From a virus, in the IMG/VR virus record IMGVR_UViG_3300050821_016407, positions 1-37,262 of that record: a stretch of 37,262 nucleotides of DNA; one strand, 5' to 3'. Below are positions 5,398 to 10,519 of this stretch, in pieces. Made by a program: the position numbers and the translations under genes. The notes under the pieces are model-generated. The model was given only the letters and a program-made list of their open reading frames with translations. It had not been told where the DNA came from and searched no databases. Numbering within the stretch: position 1 is the stretch's first letter; each line of letters begins with the position of its first letter.

Positions 5398-6363
5398 ATG
5401 GCCAACGTCGTTCAGATTCCCAACAATTCCCCGCGCCGCAAAGCGCTCGCGAGCGTCAAGCGCGGCGTTCTCTCCGCCCCTCTTCGGGTGCTCATCTACG
5501 GCGCCGAGAAGGTCGGAAAGAGCACGTTTGCGGCCGGCGCGCCGAAGCCGGTTTTCATCGGCGCCGAGTCGGGCACCGTCAACCTCGACGTCGATCGCGT
5601 CCAGCCGGCGAATTGGAACGAAGCTGTCGGCTTCATCGAGGACATGGCGACTGAAGAGCACCCGTACAAGACGCTGGTGCTCGACCCCATCAACTGGCTC
5701 GAGCCCATGTGTTGGGCAAAAGTGATCGAGCTCGAGGGCAAGGGCTCGCTCAACATCGAGGAAGTTGGCGGCGGCTTCTCGAAAGGCTACGAGGCGGCGC
5801 TGAATCCGTGGCGCGAGATGCAGCTTGCGCTCGAGCGTTGCTGGACGCGCGGCATGAACGTCGTGCTTTGCGCGCACGCGCTCGTGAAGAATTTCAAGAA
5901 CCCGCACGGTCCGGCATACGACCGTTTCGAGATTGCGATGCACGCGAAGGCAGCGGGCGTCTTCAAGCAATGGGTCGACGCGGTCCTTTTCGCTGAGCTT
6001 CAGACATTCACGAACGTCGACAAGCGCACGAAGCGCGTCACCGGGGTCACGTCGGGCGCGCGCATCATTCACACTATGCCGAGCGCCGCATACGACGCGG
6101 GATCGCGGTGGAAGCTTCCCGAAGAGCTGCCCCTTTCGTGGGACGACTTCGTAGGCGCCGTCGAATCCGAAAAGGGCCGCGGCGCAGAGCTGCTCGCGCG
6201 CATCGACGCCATGCTCGACGAGCTTGGCGACGACGCAGCGAAAACCGCCGCGCGTCCGTTCATCGAAAAGCACAAGAGCAACGCAGACCGGCTCGCGGAG
6301 CTCGCGAATCGGATCGCCATCAAGATCGAAGAGAAAAAGGCAAAGGAGGCCACGGCGTCATGA
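5398..6363 (+). CDS. Sak4-like RecA-fold ATPase (single-strand annealing recombinase)
   Basis: A 321-residue ATPase. Walker A is GAEKVGKST (about residues 40-48) and the Walker B region is TLVLDPI (about 84-90). A later LCAHAL stretch fits the sensor position. This architecture matches phage nucleotide-binding proteins of the Sak4 type, which are RecA-core-only proteins that promote DNA annealing, often with an SSB. The C-terminus is a helical, charged tail. It lies 3 nt behind the nuclease gene, and its TGA overlaps the ATG of the SSB-like gene, so the three form one recombination cassette. The exact subfamily is by memory of motifs, not a search. Confidence 0.75.
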   Translation: MANVVQIPNNSPRRKALASVKRGVLSAPLRVLIYGAEKVGKSTFAAGAPKPVFIGAESGTVNLDVDRVQPANWNEAVGFIEDMATEEHPYKTLVLDPINWLEPMCWAKVIELEGKGSLNIEEVGGGFSKGYEAALNPWREMQLALERCWTRGMNVVLCAHALVKNFKNPHGPAYDRFEIAMHAKAAGVFKQWVDAVLFAELQTFTNVDKRTKRVTGVTSGARIIHTMPSAAYDAGSRWKLPEELPLSWDDFVGAVESEKGRGAELLARIDAMLDELGDDAAKTAARPFIEKHKSNADRLAELANRIAIKIEEKKAKEATAS

Positions 6364-6872
6364 GCGATGTTCAGGCGGGATTCTACAAGGGGCGCGGCAT
6401 CGCCGGGTCCGAACAGTACGGGGTTGCCGGCACGGGCACGGACCAGATTGCGGTCGACGTCGACGTCCCGTCAGTTGGTCGCGCTCTGACCGTGTTTCTC
6501 TATTTCTCGGACGGCGCCGCGCCGTATGCGATCGAAAAGCTGCGCGCGATGGGTTGGCAGGGCAACGACCTTGCGAACCTCGTAGGCATCGATGCGAACG
6601 AAGTCGACGTGTCCGTAAAGTACAAAGAGTACCAGGGCAAACAGCGGATAGAGGTCGACGTCGTTGCGGGCGGCGGCGGTCGCGTGAAGCTCGAAACAAC
6701 GATGAGTCACGCGCAGAAGGCAGCCTTCGCCGCTCGGATGAAGCCTTTCGTCGTCGGCGCGAACAACCTCGGCGCATCTACCCAACGCCCAGCGCCGGCC
6801 CGTGCCCCGGCCCAGCGCCGCGAAGGCGCGTACGACCCTGGGCCGCCCCCAGATGACGACTTGCCGTTCTGA
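6360..6872 (+). CDS. Single-stranded DNA-binding protein (SSB-like)
   Basis: A 170-residue protein starting at ATG 6360 (ATGA overlap with Sak4). The N-terminal two thirds are beta-rich with repeated VDV/EVDV strands, as in an OB fold. The end is a Pro/Ala/Arg-rich linker followed by the acidic tip PDDDLPF, which is nearly the DDDIPF tail by which bacterial SSBs recruit partner proteins. Many phages put such a protein next to Sak4 and a nuclease. The fold is inferred from the tail and context; sequence similarity of the core to SSB is not obvious. Confidence 0.65.
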   Translation: MSDVQAGFYKGRGIAGSEQYGVAGTGTDQIAVDVDVPSVGRALTVFLYFSDGAAPYAIEKLRAMGWQGNDLANLVGIDANEVDVSVKYKEYQGKQRIEVDVVAGGGGRVKLETTMSHAQKAAFAARMKPFVVGANNLGASTQRPAPARAPAQRREGAYDPGPPPDDDLPF

Positions 6873-6878
6873 GGAGCG

Positions 6879-6929
6879 ATGTTTCCGACGCCCCGCCAAG
6901 CCCGAAAGGGCCGCATGCCGGATACCTGA
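6879..6929 (+). CDS. Possible 16-residue leader peptide
   Basis: ATG at 6879 follows GAGGAG by two bases and reads MFPTPRQARKGRMPDT before TGA. The spacing is short for a ribosome site. The frame runs through a stable hairpin at 6900-6911. It may be a leader peptide for the structured region that follows, or chance. Confidence 0.25.
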   Translation: MFPTPRQARKGRMPDT

Positions 6930-7025
6930 GGACAGGAGGGCTGACGTCCCAGGACTCGAGCGCGACGAGACAAGCCTGCAACCGCAAAGGTTTTCGCGAC
7001 AGCGGTGACAGCCGGAGAGACGGCT
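6900..7025 (+). ncRNA. Hairpin-rich untranslated stretch, possible structured RNA
   Basis: Between the SSB-like gene and the next gene several short hairpins follow each other. They are GCCC-GAAA-GGGC (6900-6911), CCTG-AGGA-CAGG (6925-6936), CTCG-AGCGCGA-CGAG (6955-6969), AACC-GCAAA-GGTT (6980-6992) and AGCCG-GAGAGA-CGGCT (7010-7025). In a genome that otherwise overlaps its genes, a 176-base gap is unusual. The last hairpin could end transcription only weakly, as no T-run follows. No known RNA family recognised; a GC-rich sequence gives some hairpins by chance. Confidence 0.35.
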
Positions 7026-7048
7026 CATTTATTCGAGGACGGCTGACC

Positions 7049-7555
7049 ATGAAATACGATTACGAAGAAGTGCGCGCGCTACTGCTGACGTTCGTGCATA
7101 CCGACCCGGTCGCGCTCGACCGGCTGGCGCGGATTATCAGCGAGTGCTGTGGGAAGACTTCGGAGACCGCCAAGACCCCGGCGATTTCTCACCTCTCGCC
7201 GGGCGGAGGCTCCGAAGAGGGCCCGGCACCTATTTCGGCCGAGGCGATGATTGAGGGGGCCGTTGCGAAAATTGCGGAATTGGAGAGCGAAGCAAGGATC
7301 CTAACTGAGCTGAACGAATCACTAGAGGGTGACGTGGCTAGGCTCGAAGGGGCGCTGAAGGATACAATCGGAGACGCCGAGACTGGAACGACGATGAGGA
7401 AGTATGTGATCGAACAGCTTGAGGAGTACGAGCGACTCATGGCCGCGTGCCGAGAGATTCTCGCCGCCGCTCGCCACAAGCCGGACGGTCTGTCCAGCTT
7501 GTGGGTCCAGAGGTGGCTGCGGTCGTTTGATCTCAAGGGGGATCCGCCGCCATGA
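7049..7555 (+). CDS. Hypothetical coiled-coil protein
   Basis: A 168-residue protein after the hairpin-rich gap. The N-terminus (MKYDYEEVRALLLTFVHTDP) looks globular, then a Ser/Gly/Pro-rich linker. From about residue 68 a long heptad-like helix follows (KIAELESEARILTELNESLE, then DVARLEGALKD) typical of a coiled coil. The C-terminal piece includes a Trp-rich WVQRWLRSF motif. Its TGA overlaps the ATG of a 21-residue gene. No function recognised; likely an early accessory protein. Confidence 0.65.
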   Translation: MKYDYEEVRALLLTFVHTDPVALDRLARIISECCGKTSETAKTPAISHLSPGGGSEEGPAPISAEAMIEGAVAKIAELESEARILTELNESLEGDVARLEGALKDTIGDAETGTTMRKYVIEQLEEYERLMAACREILAAARHKPDGLSSLWVQRWLRSFDLKGDPPP

Positions 7556-7617
7556 GGGACTCTTACCGGAGCCCCGTAGATCGGGTGGGCGCCAGAAAGG
7601 ACGAGAGCGGAAGATGA
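7552..7617 (+). CDS. 21-residue peptide gene, cassette border remnant
   Basis: Starts at ATG 7552 overlapping the previous stop and ends in TGA overlapping the next ATG, both ATGA. The peptide begins MRDSYRSPVDRVGARK. It is nearly identical to the C-terminus of the zinc-ribbon protein ending at 7987 (GDSYRSPVDRVDAR). It therefore looks like the leftover 3' end of a second copy of that gene, re-started to keep translational coupling. Confidence 0.5.
   Translation: MRDSYRSPVDRVGARKDESGR
7558..7595 (+). repeat. Cassette left border, copy A
   Basis: This 38-bp segment matches 7925-7962 in 35 of 38 positions. Both copies encode DSYRSPVDRV and both lie just before a small gene whose 3' end also carries a shared border (7793-7811 and 8169-8187). 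Confidence 0.85.
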
Positions 7618-7811
7618 GCACTCGTCGACGTGTTATTTCTCCTGTCGAGTACGAGGCTCAAAAAACTCGCGCCCGTGTTGCTGAGGCGGCAGCGAAGAAG
7701 TGGAAAGAGGCCTTCGAACGCGAGGCTCGTCGCGCCGTTGCGTTCCACTCTGGTATGGTGGCGGCCCTCGAAGAAATAGAGGTACTCAAGAAGCGCGAGG
7801 CCTCCCGATGA
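7614..7811 (+). CDS. Small basic helical protein (cassette A cargo)
   Basis: A 65-residue, highly charged, helical protein (MSTRRRVISPVEYEAQKTRA, then a Lys/Glu/Arg/Ala-rich helix). The ATG at 7614 overlaps the previous TGA. The last residues, KKREASR, and 19 bases of DNA are shared with the end of the gene at 7984-8187, while the rest of the two proteins is unrelated. It therefore appears as an exchangeable cargo between fixed borders. Function unknown; possibly a nucleic-acid-binding or coiled-coil accessory protein. Confidence 0.6.
   Translation: MSTRRRVISPVEYEAQKTRARVAEAAAKKWKEAFEREARRAVAFHSGMVAALEEIEVLKKREASR
7793..7811 (+). repeat. Cassette right border, copy A
   Basis: The 19 bases GCGCGAGGCCTCCCGATGA are identical to 8169-8187. 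They encode REASR at the 3' end of a small gene and contain the ATGA overlap that starts the next one. Confidence 0.85.
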
Positions 7812-7987
7812 ACAACCCCAACGACTTCGCGCACCAATGCCGCAAATGCTGGCAGCCGGCCAGAACTGTCATGGTCGGCGATGACGGAGACCGTCACTAC
7901 CAGACGAACTGCACGTATTGCGGAGACTCTTACCGGAGTCCCGTAGATCGGGTGGACGCTAGGCAGGCGGATGGAGGGAGGACGTGA
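7808..7987 (+). CDS. Small zinc-ribbon protein
   Basis: A 59-residue protein with two CxxC pairs: CRKC (about residues 11-14) and CTYC (about 36-39). This suggests a zinc ribbon that could bind nucleic acid or protein. The C-terminal 21 residues (from GDSYRSPVDRV) are repeated in the 21-residue gene at 7552. ATG 7808 overlaps the previous stop; its own TGA overlaps the GTG of the next gene. Zinc binding is inferred from cysteine spacing only. Confidence 0.65.
   Translation: MNNPNDFAHQCRKCWQPARTVMVGDDGDRHYQTNCTYCGDSYRSPVDRVDARQADGGRT
7925..7962 (+). repeat. Cassette left border, copy B
   Basis: Second copy of the 38-bp border (35 of 38 identical to 7558-7595). Here it is the 3' end of the zinc-ribbon gene. 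Confidence 0.85.
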
Positions 7988-8187
7988 GCATCGACGACTA
8001 CCCTCTTTTGATAGGCGAGCGCGTGAGAATCAAAAGCAAGAGCGTAACCGGGTCCGTGGCGAATCTTGACAGACGCCGAGTCCAAGTCGCGCTCGATGTT
8101 GGCCCGCTCGTTTGGAGGCACCGCGACGATGTGGAGGCGCTTGCGCCAACGGTCACCATCCAAAGAAGGCGCGAGGCCTCCCGATGA
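7984..8187 (+). CDS. Small beta-rich protein (cassette B cargo)
   Basis: A 67-residue protein from GTG 7984 (GTGA overlap). The pattern LIGERVRIKSKSVTGSVANL, followed by RRVQVALDVG and a short acidic turn, looks like an SH3/KOW-like small beta barrel. That is a fold assignment by eye only. The end, QRRREASR, shares 19 bases with the cassette A gene. The middle is unrelated to cassette A. Function unknown. Confidence 0.6.
   Translation: MSIDDYPLLIGERVRIKSKSVTGSVANLDRRRVQVALDVGPLVWRHRDDVEALAPTVTIQRRREASR
8169..8187 (+). repeat. Cassette right border, copy B
   Basis: Identical 19-base copy of 7793-7811, again at the end of a small gene and including the ATGA start of the next one. Confidence 0.85.
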
Positions 8188-8399
8188 GCGACGAGAAGGC
8201 GCCGGAGACGGCGTGGGTCTGGTGGGGTCATCCGGACACGGGTGACGGATACGCCTTCGTTCGGCAACACGAAGGCCGTGAACGCTACATCCTCGCCTCC
8301 GTCGCCGAGGCGCGGATTGCGGAGCTGGAGGGGCTAATTACGGCGTTGCCGGGTGGGCGAGTGGCGTTGCACGGACTCACTCCGCAGCGCAAACCGTAG
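8184..8399 (+). CDS. Small hypothetical protein, possibly truncated by an amber codon
   Basis: A 71-residue protein from ATG 8184 (overlap with previous stop) with an N-terminal WVWWGHPDTGDGYAF stretch and a short helix (AEARIAELEGLI). It ends in TAG at 8397. The same frame stays open after TAG for another 32 codons to TAA at 8498 (including GYVVREGALHKGDRFV, a plausible protein continuation). The full gene may thus have been 104 residues long, now cut or read through. No function recognised. Confidence 0.5.
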   Translation: MSDEKAPETAWVWWGHPDTGDGYAFVRQHEGRERYILASVAEARIAELEGLITALPGGRVALHGLTPQRKP

Positions 8400-8498
8400 C
8401 CCAAGGCGGCGGGCAGCGGCTACGTGGTGCGCGAGGGCGCGCTGCACAAGGGCGATCGATTCGTTCGTGCCGACGAAGCGCACCACCCGGTGGCGTAA
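8400..8498 (+). pseudogene. In-frame continuation after amber codon
   Basis: In-frame with the preceding gene after its TAG, this stretch reads KAAGSGYVVREGALHKGDRF and a further eleven residues to TAA at 8496-8498. A GTG at 8424 could start a 24-residue peptide but has no clear ribosome site. I take it as the detached or readthrough C-terminus of the gene at 8184. Confidence 0.35.
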
Positions 8499-8501
8499 GC
8501 C

Positions 8502-8720
8502 GTGGCCAAGCGCTCATCAGGCGCCAGCGGCCGCACGCTCACCCGCGCCCAGCGCCAGGCCCGCGGCGACGTCCAGGTGGCCGTGTGGCTCGAGTCGGAC
8601 GACGCCCGCCTCCTCGCCGATCTCGAGGCCGGAGACCCCGGCGAGGGCGCGCGGGCGCGCATCGTGAGGCGCGCGCTCCGCGTCCTGCACCGGATGGGTG
8701 GGTCGGGGGAGGCGGCTTAG
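8502..8720 (+). CDS. Ribbon-helix-helix-like small protein
   Basis: A 72-residue basic protein from GTG 8502. After an Arg/Ser/Thr-rich start, DVQVAVWLESDDARLLADLE followed by a helix with ARIVRRALRVLHRM follows the plan of a CopG/MetJ ribbon-helix-helix domain: a short beta strand, then two helices. Such proteins are dimeric repressors. It is the last gene of the rightward unit and overlaps the end of the endolysin gene on the other strand by 4 bases. It could regulate its own operon; this is inference. Confidence 0.5.
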   Translation: MAKRSSGASGRTLTRAQRQARGDVQVAVWLESDDARLLADLEAGDPGEGARARIVRRALRVLHRMGGSGEAA

Positions 8721-9364
8721 GCAGCGTCCGGGAGCGCGTCCGCCGTCGCGACAATGGGCAAGTCGCCCAGCTCGTCCGGCTGCATCGTGCCCGAATCGAA
8801 TGTGATGCCGTCAAGCACGAACGGGGCGCCCTGTTGCCATGCAACGCCCCGCGTCGCGACTTTCCGGTGCGCGGCGTCAGACCCGTAGGACGTGTGCGGG
8901 AGCTCGTAGAGTTGCTGCGCGTCGAGCGGCAGTCCGTATCCGACGTAGAGAGCTGGCTCGTACGGAGCGATGCCGTGACTCCAATCGGTCGAGTAAAGCG
9001 ACGCCTGGGCCGCCGTGGTGCTTGGGCCTGGGCCCTCCAGATCCTGGTCGACGTGCGCCTCAGCGGGGTAGAGCGCTCGCTGCGCCTCCGTACGAGCGGC
9101 GACGGCGTCCGCGTACCCGTCGCATTGTCCTGGGAGCCAACCTGGGTCGCGCACGCGCTGGTAGAGACCAACTTGGAGGCCGGTCTCCGTCAGCATTGCG
9201 AGCTCGGGCGCCGTGATGTCACCGCCCTCCGCCGCTCCTGGCTTGTACGCGAGCGTCCGGACGATGCCGACGTAGCCCATCGCGACGAGCTTCGCGGCCG
9301 TCGCGCGAGGGACGGTGACGCAGCAGTCGGCCCACTTGCCTGGCGTGGCCTTGGCGGCGATCAC
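8717..9364 (-). CDS. Endolysin candidate, glycoside-hydrolase-like (DUF1906-type)
   Basis: A 215-residue protein from GTG 9364 (GTGA overlap). The sequence suggests the TIM-barrel of the DUF1906/GH25-like superfamily: GYVGIVRTL, DITAPELAMLTETGLQVGLY, then HVDQDLEG with acidic residues at a strand end, and PALYVGYGLPL. Proteins of this type cleave or are thought to cleave peptidoglycan and are common phage lysins. There is no signal peptide, so release would need a holin, and a candidate lies three genes upstream. The last gene of the leftward unit, in the classical lysis position. The family is by eye. Confidence 0.6.
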   Translation of the reverse strand: MIAAKATPGKWADCCVTVPRATAAKLVAMGYVGIVRTLAYKPGAAEGGDITAPELAMLTETGLQVGLYQRVRDPGWLPGQCDGYADAVAARTEAQRALYPAEAHVDQDLEGPGPSTTAAQASLYSTDWSHGIAPYEPALYVGYGLPLDAQQLYELPHTSYGSDAAHRKVATRGVAWQQGAPFVLDGITFDSGTMQPDELGDLPIVATADALPDAA

Positions 9365-9600
9365 GGCGAACTCCCAAGCTTCTTCGCCTCGAGCGCGTCT
9401 GCCGCGAGACGAGCGGCTGCCATCGCTGCAGCGATGACATCATCTCCTGACTTCGCCGTCGCGGCCGTCGCGATCTTCTGCGTAAGCGCGAGAGCCGCGG
9501 TGACGACGGGCACCAACTCGGCCTCGCCGAGCAGGGGCAGTGCGACGTCGGCTCCGTCGGCGGCGTACTGGAGGTATTGGAGAAATTCGGCGGATGTCAT
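9361..9600 (-). CDS. Small hypothetical protein of the lysis cluster
   Basis: A 79-residue Ala-rich protein, MTSAEFLQYLQYAADGADVA and on, with two helical hydrophobic runs (ELVPVVTAALALTQ and AAAMAAARLAADAL) that are only moderately hydrophobic. The ATG at 9600 overlaps the previous gene's TGA. Between a Cys-rich exported protein and the endolysin, it may be a holin partner or antiholin, but no typical transmembrane segment is clear. Function unknown. Confidence 0.55.
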   Translation of the reverse strand: MTSAEFLQYLQYAADGADVALPLLGEAELVPVVTAALALTQKIATAATAKSGDDVIAAAMAAARLAADALEAKKLGSSP

Positions 9601-9851
9601 TCCGCGCCTCCGTCCCGCACGCATCCGCTCGACGACGCCAGCGCGCCGCCTGGACCGCAATAGAGCTGTTCGACCGCGACGCGGCATGCGTCGATGGTCG
9701 CTCGCGTGTTGTTGTTGATGACGCACGTGCTCAGCGCGGCGCCAAACATCGCGGCCTCGTCGGCTTGCGCGACGGGGGGCACGGCGGGCGAAGAGGCGCA
9801 CGCCAGTTCGCCCGCGAGACCGACGGTGAGGATGAAGGGCCAGGGCTTCAT
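9597..9851 (-). CDS. Small exported Cys-containing protein (spanin-like candidate)
   Basis: An 84-residue protein with an N-terminal signal (MKPWPFILTVGLAGELACAS). The Cys at position 18 would be lipidated, though ELAC is a weak lipobox. The mature part has three further cysteines (STCVIN, DACRVA, LYCGPG) and a Gly-rich end. In the lysis cluster, a short lipoprotein is what an outer-membrane spanin (Rz1-like) looks like, but Pro-richness is missing and no inner-membrane partner is nested. ATG 9851 overlaps the stop of the holin candidate (ATGA). Confidence 0.5.
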   Translation of the reverse strand: MKPWPFILTVGLAGELACASSPAVPPVAQADEAAMFGAALSTCVINNNTRATIDACRVAVEQLYCGPGGALASSSGCVRDGGAE

Positions 9852-10024
9852 GCCTTCGCCTCCGGCACGAGCTTCGTGAGCACGGCGCCTAGCACGCTGG
9901 CTGCACCGGCGATGGCGGCTACGACCGTAGCCGCCTGCGTGAAGCCGTTTGCCGCGAGAGCGGTCGCGACGCCCCCCGCCGAGGCGATGATGACGGAATC
10001 GAGCTTGATGATGACTTGGAGCAT
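9848..10024 (-). CDS. Small membrane protein, holin candidate
   Basis: A 58-residue protein from ATG 10024, MLQVIIKLDSVIIASAGGVA then more Ala/Val/Gly-rich residues ending LVPEAKA. It has one or two short hydrophobic segments (IIASAGGVATALAA and TVVAAIAGAASVLGAVL). This size and pattern fits a class II/III-like holin that forms the lesion for endolysin release. It sits in the lysis cluster, with AGGATTCCC before the ATG. Its TGA overlaps the next gene's ATG. No sequence family recognised. Confidence 0.55.
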   Translation of the reverse strand: MLQVIIKLDSVIIASAGGVATALAANGFTQAATVVAAIAGAASVLGAVLTKLVPEAKA

Positions 10025-10032
10025 GGGAATCC

Positions 10033-10512
10033 TCAGTGGTGAAACGTCTGCAGATAAGCCGCAGCGAGCTGGACCCCTAGAACGACGAGCCCCGCGGCGA
10101 TGGCTCCGTTCCTTTGGTATTTTGCGGCGCGAAGGTCGCGCTCTTTTTCTGCATCCTTGAGCTTGCGCTCTTCGACGAGAGCCTTGAATTCCTGCTTTTC
10201 GCGTTCCGACATGGCGCGCTCGATCGCCTCTTGGAGGCTGCCCTCCACCGCCAGGTCGATATCGTGTTTCGATGTCTCGCGGTGCGACTTCAGATTCAGT
10301 TCAAAGTCATTCAGGCGCCGCCCGATGCTCGCGTCGAGCAAGTGAAAGTCGGCTCGCAAGTCGTCCTGCGCGCGCGCCACGCATTGCAGTCCGGTCACGA
10401 CTTCGTTCGTCTTGTTCGTGAGTCGCTGGAGAGCGCGCTTCGTGGAAGGCGACGCGACCTGCGTATCCTCGTCATCAAGCAGCGGCATCATGTCGATAAG
10501 CTTTCCGGCCAT
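10033..10512 (-). CDS. Tail-anchored coiled-coil membrane protein
   Basis: A 159-residue protein from ATG 10512, MAGKLIDMMPLLDDEDTQVA and on. It has a central helical region rich in Glu/Lys/Arg (EREKQEFKALVEERKLKD) and one C-terminal transmembrane helix (GAIAAGLVVLGVQLAAAYL) close to the end. Placed between the internal virion protein and the holin candidate. Options are a lysis accessory (inner-membrane spanin-like but reversed topology) or a membrane-associated ejection protein. Extending upstream to 10680 would only read antisense-like Arg-rich sequence, so 10512 is chosen. Confidence 0.55.
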   Translation of the reverse strand: MAGKLIDMMPLLDDEDTQVASPSTKRALQRLTNKTNEVVTGLQCVARAQDDLRADFHLLDASIGRRLNDFELNLKSHRETSKHDIDLAVEGSLQEAIERAMSEREKQEFKALVEERKLKDAEKERDLRAAKYQRNGAIAAGLVVLGVQLAAAYLQTFHH

Positions 10513-10519
10513 AGCATTC

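Noticed and set aside
8585-9718. A 377-codon rightward frame opposite the lysis genes
   Set aside because: Shadow of the endolysin region; all credible features are on the other strand.
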